Source: Actinomycetes bacterium
Lineage (GTDB): Bacteria > Actinomycetota > Actinomycetes > Mycobacteriales > Micromonosporaceae
NCBI GenBank assembly: GCA_023402505.1
Contig: JAEYGD010000275.1
Location: forward strand, 1-14,445
Length of the DNA: 14,445 nt
Direction: 5' to 3'
This document shows, piece by piece, positions 1 to 6,177 of the stretch. Under the pieces are notes generated by a model. The model ran no database searches and was not told the origin of the DNA. It saw only the letters and a list, made by a program, of their open reading frames with translations. Both the position numbers and the translations under genes were made by a program. Position 1 is the stretch's first letter. Every line of letters starts with the position of its first letter.

Positions 1-935
1 GTCGGCGGGTACGCCGCGGCGAGCGCCAGCGCGGCGAGCCCGACCGCCCCGGAGACGCGGGCGGCCCGCCGGAGGTGCCGGGCCTCGGGGCGGGGACCGT
101 CGCCCAGGAAGGGGCGGACCTCGGATCGTCCGAAGTAGACGTTGCGGCCGCCGAGCCGTACGCCGAGCGCACCGGCCATCGCCGCCTCGCACTGCCCGGC
201 GTTGGGGCTGGGATGGTCGTTGCGGTCCCGGCACCAGACCCGCAGCGCCCGCTCCGGGTCGCCGTGCGCGACCGGGGCGGCGGCGACCGTCAGCAGCCCG
301 GTCAGCCGGGCCGGTACGAGGTTGAGCAGGTCGTCGAGGCGGGCGGCCGGCGTGCCGAACCGGGCGTACCGGGGCGACCGGTGACCGACCATCGCGTCGA
401 GGGTGTTCGCGGCGCGGTAGCCCAGCAGCCCGGGCAGGCCGGCGACCGCCCCCCAGAACAGGGGGGCGACGACGGCGTCGGAGGTGTTCTCGGCGACGGA
501 CTCGACGGTGGCCCGCGCCAGCTCGGGCTCCTCCAGCGCGGACGGGTCCCGTCCGCAGAGGTGCCCGAGGCGCCGCCGGGCCGCCGGCAGGTCACCGTCG
601 CGCAGCGCCCCGCCCATCACCTCGGCCTCCCGCCGCAGCGTCCGGCCGCCGAGCACCGTCCACGTGCCGGCGGCGACCACCGCCGCGCGGGCCAGCGGCC
701 GGTCCCGGGTGGCGGCCGCGACGGCCACGCCCAGCAGCACGGGTACGCCGACCGCGACAGCCGTGTACGCCGCGCCGGCCGCCCGCTCCGGCCGGTACAT
801 CCGCCGCTCGAGCGCTGCGGCGGCCCGGCCGAAGCCGGCCACCGGATGCCACCGGCGCGGGTCGCCGAACAGCCCGTCCAGCGCGTAACCCGCGACAAGT
901 CCCGCCGCGGTCGCCACCGGTGTCGCCTGCCCCAC
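1..935 (-). CDS. cobD: Adenosylcobinamide-phosphate synthase CobD/CbiB (3' end cut by window)
   Basis: Membrane enzyme of cobalamin synthesis that joins the aminopropanol arm to adenosylcobyric acid. The minus frame reads without stop for 311 codons to the window edge. Visible family landmarks are GDPRRWHPV near the N-terminus, ESVAENTSDAVVAPLFWG and GLPGLLGYRAANTLDAMVGH in the middle, PRYARFGTPAARLDDLLN after it, and HPSPNAGQCEAAMAGAL in the C-terminal third. The family is usually a little over 300 aa, so only the last residues should be missing. I chose GTG at 935..933 because a perfect Shine-Dalgarno GGAGGTGA (949..942) lies 6 nt upstream; an ATG at 940 is out of frame. The gene runs in the same direction as the upstream ssb remnant but is separated by 331 nt, so it probably has its own promoter. 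Confidence 0.93.
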   Translation of the reverse strand, partial: MGQATPVATAAGLVAGYALDGLFGDPRRWHPVAGFGRAAAALERRMYRPERAAGAAYTAVAVGVPVLLGVAVAAATRDRPLARAAVVAAGTWTVLGGRTLRREAEVMGGALRDGDLPAARRRLGHLCGRDPSALEEPELARATVESVAENTSDAVVAPLFWGAVAGLPGLLGYRAANTLDAMVGHRSPRYARFGTPAARLDDLLNLVPARLTGLLTVAAAPVAHGDPERALRVWCRDRNDHPSPNAGQCEAAMAGALGVRLGGRNVYFGRSEVRPFLGDGPRPEARHLRRAARVSGAVGLAALALAAAYPP

Positions 936-1266
936 CGGCCATCACCTCCGGCCGGCCAGCCTAACCGAGCCTCGTGCCGCCCCCGGCCGCTCGCCACCGA
1001 CCTCGCCACCGACCTCGCCACCGGCCCGCTCGTCCCCGGCCCGCTCGCCCCCGGCCTGGCGATCCGGCCGTCCGGCTGCCGCCGGCCCTCCGCGCCTGCC
1101 GGTCACCAGCCATGATCGGATACGTCCTGCCGACTCGACACTCCGACGCGAAGGCCGCTGAGGCGTATCCGATCATGGGCACGCCGACACGCGGGGTGAC
1201 GGTCCTCGGGAACCGCCACCCCGCCCCCGTCGCGCGGCTGTCCGGAGGTCGAGCCGGAGGGCCGTC
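936..1266. other. Non-coding gap between ssb 3' end and cobD
   Basis: 331 nt with no convincing gene; open frames here are GC-driven. It holds a tandem 12-bp repeat GACCTCGCCACC (999..1010, 1011..1022, with a partial copy at 990..998), a following 15-bp near-repeat GGCCCGCTCG(T/C)CCCC, and a 15-bp perfect inverted repeat listed separately. It should contain the end of the ssb transcript and the cobD promoter. I see no clear cobalamin riboswitch. Confidence 0.6.
1110..1178. repeat. 15-bp perfect inverted repeat, 39-bp spacer
   Basis: CCATGATCGGATACG at 1110..1124 is the exact reverse complement of CGTATCCGATCATGG at 1164..1178. The spacer (1125..1163) is GC-rich and does not obviously fold. 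The arms are less GC-rich than their surroundings and no T-tract follows, so an ordinary intrinsic terminator is not the best reading. It could be an operator pair for cobD, the ends of a tiny MITE-like insert, or a long-loop hairpin. Confidence 0.75.
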
Positions 1267-1520
1267 TCAGGCGGGCGCGGGCACCCGGCCCCGTCCCCGC
1301 CGTCCCCGCGCCGTGGTCGTCACCCCCTCCTCGGAAGCGCCGACCAGCTCCGCCTCGCCGACCAGCTCCACCTCGCCGGCCAGCTCCGCCTCGCCGGCCG
1401 GGGCAGCCGCACCCCCGAGCCCGGGGCCCGCGTCGCTGCCCAGGCGGGAGTCGTCACCCGGGTAGGGACCCGGACCGGAGGCGCCGTCCGGCTCCCGCCC
1501 GCCCGGACCGGAGCCACCCC

Positions 1521-1595
1521 GACCGCTGTCCCCCCGACCGCTGTCCCCCGGACCGCTGTCGCCCCGACCGCTGTCGCCCCGACCGCTGTCGCCCG
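1521..1595. repeat. 15-bp minisatellite in the ssb tail
   Basis: GACCGCTGTC recurs exactly at 1521, 1536, 1551, 1566 and 1581, giving a 15-bp period. On the minus strand this encodes (G/R)GDSG pentapeptides in the disordered tail of the SSB. The period is a multiple of three, so copy-number change keeps the frame. A second in-frame repeat of 18 bp (1338..1395, encoding GEAELVGEVELAGEAEL) follows. Confidence 0.85.
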
Positions 1596-2028
1596 GACCG
1601 GCGGCGTCGAAGTCGTCGGAGCCGGCACTCGGACCGTCCAAGGGATCCGCGCTGGCGAAGGCCAGCGGAGCCGGCCGGCCCCGGGACGGGAGCCCGGGCG
1701 GCTCGAAGTCGTCGTCGAACGGCCGCCCGTCGGGCGCGGCGGGCGCCTCGGCGGCCCCGACCGGCTCGGTCGCCTCGCCGTGCACGCGGTGCTCGGCCTC
1801 GGTGTCCTCGACGGCGCTCGTCGCCGTCGTCGGGCGGTTGCGCAGGAACCGGCCCCGGCCCCGGGACAGGTCGTGGCCCACCGCGACGGCCTCCAGCTCG
1901 TAGAGCGTGCGGTGGTTGCCGGCGTCGTCGGTCCAGTCGCGGGTGTAGAGGCGCCCGCAGACGATCACCGGGTCGCCCACCATCACCGAGGCGGCGACGC
2001 CCTCGGCGAGCTTCCGCCAACAGTTGAC

Positions 2029-2037
2029 CCGGACGCG
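2029..2037. repeat. attL core (9-bp direct repeat with attR)
   Basis: CCGGACGCG on the plus strand (CGCGTCCGG on the minus strand) is repeated at 12307..12315. On the minus strand it reads CGC GTC CGG, Arg-Val-Arg, in the ssb frame at both ends. Host ssb sequence lies to the left and element sequence to the right. A short core like this is normal for large serine recombinases. Confidence 0.88.
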
Positions 2038-2040
2038 GGT

Positions 2041-2046
2041 TGTGAA
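2041..2046 (-). promoter_or_regulatory. Split integrase promoter: -35 half (at attL)
   Basis: TTCACA on the minus strand, 3 nt outside the att core. In the integrated state it faces the ssb remnant with no matching -10. In the circular form the joined sequence is TTCACA, ACC, the 9-bp core, CACCT, TAGCAT: exactly 17 bp between hexamers, upstream of the integrase. See the -10 half at 12296..12301. Confidence 0.55.
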
Positions 2047-2136
2047 GCACTCCCACACCACTCGCCGACCGAAACGAAACGCCCCGGCGGGTGCGCCAAC
2101 ACCCCCGGGGCCGGACCGGGAAGGACCCCCGATCAC

Positions 2137-2415
2137 ATGCGACTTTACCTCGCCGCCCCCGCCCGCAGCGTCGCCGCGCTGACCGCCGCTACGGCCGCCC
2201 TGCTCGCCGCTGGCTTCCTCGTGACCTCGGCGACGCCCGCCGACGTGATCGACGCTGACGACCTCCTCGCCGTGGTCGCTGACGACCTGGACGCCGTCGC
2301 CGCCGCTGACGCCGTCGTGACCGTCGGCGACTGCTCGAAGCTCTTCGAGCCGGCCATGGCCGAGGCCTTCGGCGTGCCGGTCGTGGCCCTGGCCGACGTG
2401 CTCGCGGGGGCCTGA
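2137..2415 (+). CDS. YspA/DUF4406-like nucleotide-binding-fold protein
   Basis: 92 aa. It opens with MRLYLAAPARS, the 'M-(K/R)-hydrophobic-Y-L-A-x-P' pattern of DUF4406/nucleoside 2-deoxyribosyltransferase-like proteins, followed by an Ala-rich helix (ALTAATAALLAAGF). It ends with ADAVVTVGDCSKLFEPAMAEAFGVPVVAL, matching the family's second half where a Ser is followed by Glu and a Gly-x-Pro-Val strand. Such proteins are common in phages and mobile elements and are proposed to bind nucleotides or ADP-ribose-like ligands; the role here is unknown. ATG 2137 follows GGAAGGA (2119..2125) at 11 nt. It is the first plus-strand gene inside attL and its stop is 2 nt before the next start, so the two are co-transcribed. 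Confidence 0.65.
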   Translation: MRLYLAAPARSVAALTAATAALLAAGFLVTSATPADVIDADDLLAVVADDLDAVAAADAVVTVGDCSKLFEPAMAEAFGVPVVALADVLAGA

Positions 2416-2417
2416 GC

Positions 2418-3047
2418 GTGTCCATCGAAGCCGTTTCGTGGGCGCTGAACGACGCGCCCGACGTCCCGCCGACCGCGCTCGTGACCCTGCTCGGTCTGGC
2501 GAACCACGCCCACCCCGACGGCCGGGCCGCGTGGCCGTCTCAGACCCGCCTCGCCCACTACGGGCGCAAGGGCGTCCGGGCCGTTCAGCGTGACCTCGCC
2601 GAGCTTGAGCGGCGGGGCCTGATCCGGCGCGGCAACCAACGCCATGTCCAGCACCTTCCCGCTGACCGGCGGCCGGTCGTGTGGGACCTCGCGATCGAGC
2701 GCCGCCGGGAGACCCCGGCCGAGCTGAGCAACCTCGCCGAGCCGCAGTCGGGCCGCCCGGCTGACGTTCCCGAGCCTGTGGATAACCGGGGCGTCGTCAG
2801 CGTCGCCCCGGTCCGACGGCACGTCGCCGAGGACGCGACGACACGTCGCCCACGACGCAACGACACGTCGTCCACGACGCCCGAACCGTCCTTGAACCTC
2901 CAACAACCATCCCCGCGCGCCCGCTCCCTTCGGGGCGGGGCCGCGCTTCCCGCCGACGTCCGCGCCGGGCAGTGCCCGAAGCATCGGGGAAGCCCTGCCC
3001 ACAACTGCGGCCCGTGCCGCGCCGAATCCCTCGGGGGTGTCGCATGA
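2418..3047 (+). CDS. HTH-domain protein, candidate replication initiator or regulator
   Basis: 209 aa, GTG start. Residues ~15-75 form a winged-HTH-like domain of the HTH_36 type common in phage and plasmid replication proteins (ALVTLLGLANHAHPDG, AWPSQTRLAHYGRKGVRAVQ, RDLAELERRGLIRR). Residues ~90-165 are low-complexity and rich in Arg, Thr and Pro. The C-terminus has CPKHRGSPAHNCGPC, a C-H-H-C-C cluster likely to bind zinc. Inside the low-complexity segment the DNA carries a DnaA box and three 22-bp repeats whose period is not a multiple of three, so the constraint there appears to act on DNA. This fits a protein that binds iterons in its own gene. Its stop overlaps the next start (ATGA). 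No strong Shine-Dalgarno; probably coupled to the gene 2 nt upstream. Confidence 0.75.
   Translation: MSIEAVSWALNDAPDVPPTALVTLLGLANHAHPDGRAAWPSQTRLAHYGRKGVRAVQRDLAELERRGLIRRGNQRHVQHLPADRRPVVWDLAIERRRETPAELSNLAEPQSGRPADVPEPVDNRGVVSVAPVRRHVAEDATTRRPRRNDTSSTTPEPSLNLQQPSPRARSLRGGAALPADVRAGQCPKHRGSPAHNCGPCRAESLGGVA
2777..2785 (-). promoter_or_regulatory. DnaA box (TTATCCACA)
   Basis: TGTGGATAA on the plus strand is the reverse complement of the perfect consensus TTATCCACA. It lies 31 nt before the first 22-bp repeat within the HTH gene, the spacing and composition seen in iteron-type plasmid origins. It also encodes Pro-Val-Asp-Asn, so chance is possible. Confidence 0.5.
2816..2880 (+). repeat. 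Three 22-bp iteron-like repeats
   Basis: ACGACACGTCGCCCACGACGC at 2838..2858 is repeated at 2860..2880 with one change, and a third copy at 2816..2836 matches 18 of 21 positions. The period is 22 bp, two helical turns, and shifts reading frame each copy, so the encoded peptides differ. Each copy contains the dyad-like core CACGTCG. Candidate origin iterons or an autoregulatory operator for the HTH protein. Confidence 0.65.
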
Positions 3048-3718
3048 ACGCCCGCCGGTTCGCCTCGCTGTCCGGCACGGTCGCCGTGACCGTCATCGCC
3101 GCCGTGGCGTCCTACGACCACATGCGGACCGTCGCCCTGGACGCCGGACAGTCGCCCTTCCTGGCGGCCCTCCTCCCGCTGTCGGTTGACGGAATGGTTC
3201 TGGTCGCGACGCTCGCCCTCGGCGACGGCCGCCGGTCTCGGTGGTCGGCGTGGTTGGCATTTCTGGTCGGCGTTGCCGCGTCGGTCGCCGCAAACGTCAT
3301 GGCGGCCGACGACGACGCCGTGTCGCGGGCTGTGTCGGCGTGGCCGGCTGTCGCCCTCCTGCTCACGGTCGAGGTACTGGCGAGGGCCGGGCGGTCGCCG
3401 GTCGTGTCGCCAGCCCCGGCCCCGGTCGCCCTGGCGGTCATGACGCCGCCCGTCCCCGCCGAGCCGCAGGCCGCGCCGGCTGTCACCGACGACGACCGGG
3501 CGGACGTTGGGCGGGCCGCCGACGTGACGCCCCGTCCTGTCGCGACACCTCGGCCGAAGGCGACACCTCGCCCGCCGTCGCGCCAGTCAGCCGCCGACGC
3601 CGTCCGGGCCGCCGCCCGTGAGGCTGGCGCAACCCCGGCGACTGTCGCCGCCGCGCTGGGCGTGTCGGTCCGGACCTGTCAGCGTCACTGGCCGCGCCCG
3701 ACTGTCGCTGTCGCCTGA
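3044..3718 (+). CDS. DUF2637/SpdB-like membrane protein with C-terminal HTH
   Basis: 224 aa. Four hydrophobic segments near residues 7-24, 38-59, 67-88 and 98-113; the second holds the SVDGMV signature of DUF2637 proteins. A Pro/Ala/Arg-rich linker (~118-190) leads to a C-terminal helix-turn-helix (ADAVRAAAREAGATPATVAAALGVSVRTCQRHW). This is the layout of actinomycete Spd/DUF2637 proteins, encoded on Streptomyces conjugative plasmids and integrative elements, where Spd proteins help plasmid spread between hyphal compartments. No TraB-like translocase is present here, so the role may be DNA partitioning or anchoring. ATG 3044 overlaps the upstream stop by four bases (ATGA), showing translational coupling to the HTH gene. 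Confidence 0.8.
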   Translation: MNARRFASLSGTVAVTVIAAVASYDHMRTVALDAGQSPFLAALLPLSVDGMVLVATLALGDGRRSRWSAWLAFLVGVAASVAANVMAADDDAVSRAVSAWPAVALLLTVEVLARAGRSPVVSPAPAPVALAVMTPPVPAEPQAAPAVTDDDRADVGRAADVTPRPVATPRPKATPRPPSRQSAADAVRAAAREAGATPATVAAALGVSVRTCQRHWPRPTVAVA

Positions 3719-3728
3719 CGTCACTCTC

Positions 3729-3759
3729 GGGGCCCGTCGGCTTGTCGCTGGCGGGCCCC
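3729..3759 (+). terminator. GC hairpin after the SpdB-like gene
   Basis: GGGGCCCG (3729..3736) pairs perfectly with CGGGCCCC (3752..3759), 15-nt loop. No T-tract follows, so termination strength is uncertain. It sits 11 nt after the stop codon and just before the repeated motif CCGTTTACACGC. Confidence 0.5.
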
Positions 3760-3769
3760 GCTGTCACCC

Positions 3770-3781
3770 CCGTTTACACGC
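3770..3781 (+). repeat. CCGTTTACACGC motif, copy 1
   Basis: Exact 12-mer also found at 8660..8671 and 10180..10191. This copy is 24 nt upstream of the ATG at 3806 and just after a GC hairpin. Inner CGTTTACACG is an imperfect palindrome. Possibly an operator or promoter element of the element. Confidence 0.55.
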
Positions 3782-3805
3782 CCGCCACCCCGAGGAGGCC
3801 CCGAC

Positions 3806-4000
3806 ATGACTGAGCGCCTGGACGCCGGCCGTTGCCGCGTTCCACACCGCCTACCGGACGGGCGGATCTGCGCCCCCGCGCGGGCGGTCGCCGACGACGG
3901 AACGATGGGCGACGGCATCATTCACCTGTCGCCCGGCGATGCCGGCTACGACGTGTGGGCCGCGTACCTGCGCCAGCGCGACGGCATGGCTTCCGGCTGA
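3806..4000 (+). CDS. Small protein of unknown function (64 aa)
   Basis: Soluble 64-residue product (MTERLDAGRCRVPHRLPDGR...YLRQRDGMASG) with Cys10 and Cys22. I do not recognise a family. It is supported by a strong Shine-Dalgarno GAGGAGG (3792..3798) 7 nt before the ATG, by composition, and by position after a hairpin and the repeated CCGTTTACACGC motif, suggesting it starts a new transcription unit. Confidence 0.65.
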   Translation: MTERLDAGRCRVPHRLPDGRICAPARAVADDGTMGDGIIHLSPGDAGYDVWAAYLRQRDGMASG

Positions 4001-4100
4001 ACACCCGGCGGGCCGCTGGCCTACTTACATAGCGGGCGTTCGACCCCGCCCCCGACTTCCTGATAGGCGACCCCGGCGCGAGTTCGCCGAGGTCGCCTAC

Positions 4101-4181
4101 GTGCGCTTCGCCAACGTTCTACGGCCGCCGCTGACCACGGCGACCGCCCCGCCCTTCCTGGATTGGACCCGCCGTGACTGA
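4101..4181 (+). CDS. Possible 26-aa peptide overlapping the next gene
   Basis: GTG 4101 to TGA 4181 would encode VRFANVLRPPLTTATAPPFL..., with a GAGG (4089..4092) 8 nt upstream. It overlaps the next start (4174) by 8 nt, which would allow coupling. The frame is open further upstream but without a good start. Too short to judge; it may be part of a decayed gene. Confidence 0.25.
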   Translation: MRFANVLRPPLTTATAPPFLDWTRRD

Positions 4182-4767
4182 CCCCGACCGTTCCACGCCG
4201 CGCCCGTGCCAAGCGCCGAGCTGCGCGAACACCTTCACCCCGCGCCCGTCCGGGCCGGTCGGCCGCGTGTGCTCCGAAACCTGCCGAAAGCGGCTGGGAC
4301 GCGCTGACCGCCGCGCCCAGGTCGCCGAGCAGAGGGCCGGGGTCGGCAGTCTCGCCGACGTGATGGGCTACCTCTACGGCGAGCCGGACGCGCCGCAGCC
4401 GGACGACTGGACGCCGCTTACCGTCGTGCTCGAAGAGTGGGCACCGGGCCTGCTCGCAGAGTTCCGGACGCTCGCCGCCGAGGCCGACGCCATCCGCAAC
4501 GGACCCGCCGGCCTGGTCGAGCTGATCGAGGAATGGCCCCTCGGTATCGCCCCCGGTCGCCGGGGCGTGCGCCGCTCGCCGATCGAGCGCGCGATCTCGC
4601 AGCTTCCCGGCGGCGCGCTGTACGGGAGCGGCTTCGGTATCGAGGGCGACGCACTGGACGTGTTCGACCCGCGCCGGCTGACCCGCCGAGACGAAGGCGA
4701 CACGACGCCGGACGTCGGGCCTGTGCTCGGCGACCGGGCCAGGTGTCCCGGGTTCGTCTACAGGTAG
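4174..4767 (+). CDS. Zinc-finger-bearing protein of unknown function
   Basis: 197 aa, GTG start with weak ribosome-binding signal. Residues 12-40 hold a C4 cluster (PCQAPSC...RVCSETCRKR) like the small zinc fingers of mobile elements and the FCSDSHR finger at 6178..6450. The middle (~45-125) is acidic and helical (GSLADVMGYLYGE, TVVLEEWAPGLLAEFRTLAAEADAI). The C-terminal third (SPIERAISQLPGGALYGSGF, DALDVFDPRRLTRR) matches nothing I recognise. Probably a DNA- or protein-binding accessory factor encoded just before the non-coding capsid leader. Confidence 0.6.
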   Translation: MTDPDRSTPRPCQAPSCANTFTPRPSGPVGRVCSETCRKRLGRADRRAQVAEQRAGVGSLADVMGYLYGEPDAPQPDDWTPLTVVLEEWAPGLLAEFRTLAAEADAIRNGPAGLVELIEEWPLGIAPGRRGVRRSPIERAISQLPGGALYGSGFGIEGDALDVFDPRRLTRRDEGDTTPDVGPVLGDRARCPGFVYR

Positions 4768-4925
4768 AGGGGCGGCCGGTCGAGGCTCCCCAGGGCCTCG
4801 CGGCCTCGACTGGCTTCCTCTTCGCAGACTTCCGCCCACGACGGGCGGGAGGGTCGTAATGGTGGCGGGAAACGCCGGGGCCGGCTTCGGTCGGTCCCGG
4901 CCACGCCCCGGCGGCCCTCGCCTTT

Positions 4926-4944
4926 CTTCCCGCCACGCGGGAAG
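4926..4944 (+). terminator. Intrinsic terminator-like hairpin
   Basis: CTTCCCGC (4926..4933), loop CAC, GCGGGAAG (4937..4944), followed by GTCTTTCC. Eight perfect pairs and a short T-rich tail. It would end transcripts from the left block before the capsid gene. Confidence 0.55.
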
Positions 4945-4960
4945 GTCTTTCCAGAGGGAA

Positions 4961-5010
4961 GGGCGTCTCGGCGATGACCTGGACTAGTCACCCGGCGAGC
5001 CGAGACGCCC
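4961..5010 (+). repeat. 12-bp perfect inverted repeat upstream of capsid gene
   Basis: GGGCGTCTCGGC (4961..4972) and GCCGAGACGCCC (4999..5010) pair perfectly around a 26-nt loop that itself contains the palindrome GACTAGTC (4982..4989). The run CTCTCTCTCC follows. Candidate terminator, protein-binding site or RNA control element. Confidence 0.7.
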
Positions 5011-5166
5011 GCTCTCTCTCCTCATCGCTCACTGCCGAGGCAGCGCCCGGCGAAATCGAGCGAATCCCCCACGCCCTTTACGACCCTCACCCGCGAATCC
5101 GCAGAGCGCTCGCCGGGCCGGTCGCAGGTTGGGCAATCCCTTTTCCTGACCTGAAAGCGAAAGTTC

Positions 5167-6084
5167 ATGGCAAACGACTTTCTGAACGCTGACCACATCG
5201 CGGCCCTGGCCGTCGAGCTGGTCAAGAAGGATCTCGTCCTCGGCAACCTCGTCCACCGTGACTACTCGGCCGAGTTCGGCGGCGGGACCGGCGAGACCAT
5301 CCGTGTCCGTGTGCCCGGCGCTCTTCCCGCGCGGACCCGGCCCGGGTCGGACAAGACGACCGTTCTCGTGGATGACGAGATTGCCGAGCAGTCGATCCCG
5401 GTCACCCTGAACACCCTGGCGTATTCGAGTGTCCTCATGTCTGAGTCCGACATGTCGCTGAACATCGAGGACTTCGGCCGTCAGGTGCTTCTGCCGCAGA
5501 CGACCGCGCTCGTCGCCTACTGTGAGCGTGCGATTCTCGCTGCGATGCAGGCGACCCCGGACACGGTCGGGATCACCTTGGACGCTACCGCGCCGGCCAA
5601 GCTCTTCACGAAGCTGCGGTCGACTCTGCGGACCAACGGCGTACCGGCCTCCATGCCGATTCGGGCCGTTGTCGGCACCGACGTAGCCGCCGCCCTGCTC
5701 GACGGCCCTGCCGGCACCTGGGACGCCGACGCCTCGCCGACCGCCGAGGCCGGTAGCCCGATGGGCCGAGTCCGGGGCATCTGGGTCTACGAGTCCAACC
5801 GCCTCGCCGCCGATGAAGTGATCGGCTTCGTGCCGAACGCGTTCACGCTCGCCGTGCGCGCCCCCGTTGTTCCGCAGGGCGCGACGACCGGCCGCAGCTT
5901 CTCGGCGAACGGCTTCGCGCTGCGCTGGGTCGCCGACTACGTGAGCACGCAGGCCGCCGACCGGTCGCTTCTCGCGACCTTCGTCGGCGCGAAGGCGATG
6001 CCGCTGCCGATCGTGGACGAGACCACCGGCGACGTGACGCTGACCCCGAACGCGGGCGCGGTGCGCGTGCTGACCGCCTCCTGA
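5167..6084 (+). CDS. Phage major capsid protein, P22-coat-like
   Basis: 305 aa, structural subunit of an icosahedral head. The N-terminus MANDFLNADHIAALAVELV, then LVHRDYSAEFGGGTGETIRV, and a strand pattern TVLVDDEIAEQSIPVTLNTL, follow the layout of actinophage P22-coat/HK97-fold capsid proteins: N-arm helix, 'GDT-I-x-V' E-loop strand, and a spine helix around residues 95-125. The C-terminal part (RVRGIWVYESNRL, DEVIGFVPNAFTLAVRAP, GFALRWVADYV) fits the A domain of this family. No delta-domain or protease target is evident, consistent with the absence of a head protease gene. ATG 5167 follows GAAAGCGAAAG at ~5 nt. Flanked by a terminator-like hairpin upstream and a strong terminator downstream, so it is probably monocistronic and strongly expressed. 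Confidence 0.85.
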   Translation: MANDFLNADHIAALAVELVKKDLVLGNLVHRDYSAEFGGGTGETIRVRVPGALPARTRPGSDKTTVLVDDEIAEQSIPVTLNTLAYSSVLMSESDMSLNIEDFGRQVLLPQTTALVAYCERAILAAMQATPDTVGITLDATAPAKLFTKLRSTLRTNGVPASMPIRAVVGTDVAAALLDGPAGTWDADASPTAEAGSPMGRVRGIWVYESNRLAADEVIGFVPNAFTLAVRAPVVPQGATTGRSFSANGFALRWVADYVSTQAADRSLLATFVGAKAMPLPIVDETTGDVTLTPNAGAVRVLTAS

Positions 6085-6091
6085 TCCTTCC

Positions 6092-6146
6092 GTCCGCCCG
6101 GACGTCTGTTGAGCCTCCCGACCGGCGTCCGGGCGGACCCCTTTTT
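6092..6146 (+). terminator. Strong intrinsic terminator after the capsid gene
   Basis: GTCCGCCCGGACG (6092..6104) pairs perfectly with CGTCCGGGCGGAC (6126..6138), 21-nt loop, followed by CCC and TTTTT (6142..6146). A classical Rho-independent terminator, rare in such GC-rich DNA, 7 nt after the capsid stop. Confidence 0.9.
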
Positions 6147-6177
6147 GCCCCTGAAACGAACGTACGAGGGAGACCCC

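Larger units (their letters stand above)
1267..2037 (-). pseudogene. ssb: ssb 3' part, separated from its start by the element
   Basis: C-terminal 256 residues of a single-stranded DNA-binding protein, from the RVR triplet shared with the 5' fragment at 12307..12474. It contains the second half of the OB fold (VNCWRKLAEGVAASVMVGDP, VIVCGRLYTRDW, LYELEAVAVGHDLSRGRGRF) and a long disordered tail rich in Gly, Asp, Ser and Pro, with GDSGRG-type repeats. The tail ends in GRGRVPAPA and lacks the acidic tip (DDDxPF type) that canonical SSBs use to recruit partners, suggesting an SsbB-like paralogue rather than the main SSB. The frame continues upstream into the element to a GTG at 2136, which would give a protein with a foreign N-terminus; no Shine-Dalgarno supports that. 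As integrated, the gene is probably silent. Confidence 0.9.
4768..5166 (+). other. ~400-nt structured non-coding leader before the capsid gene
   Basis: No gene is supported here. It holds several inverted repeats: GCCGGGG/CCCCGGC (4874..4880 / 4906..4912), a terminator-like hairpin (4926..4944), a 12-bp perfect stem (4961..5010), and GCCCGGCGA/TCGCCGGGC (5045..5053 / 5110..5118). A pyrimidine run CTCTCTCTCC follows the third. This length of non-coding DNA is unusual in so compact an element and could hold the capsid promoter, a translational control structure, or a packaging (pac/cos) or origin site. Confidence 0.6.

Noticed and set aside
974..1465. Plus-strand open frame over the cobD-ssb gap
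   Set aside because: Overlaps ssb antisense; product is Pro/Arg/Ala/Ser low complexity without start signal.
1267..2136. The ssb 3' part as a complete gene starting at GTG 2136
   Set aside because: The first 33 codons are element DNA with no SSB similarity and no Shine-Dalgarno; the true start is in the fragment at 12474.
4032..4050. tRNA T-arm-like GCGGGCGTTCGACCCCGC, possible tRNA or tRNA-type att site
   Set aside because: Loop is one base too long for a T-loop and no acceptor, D or anticodon stems can be drawn around it.
4021..4839. 272-codon minus-strand open frame
   Set aside because: Antisense to the zinc-finger gene; no recognisable domain or start signal.
6109..6177. Upstream TTG start for the zinc-finger gene at 6178
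   Set aside because: It begins inside the terminator loop; ATG 6178 has a strong GAGGGAG site.
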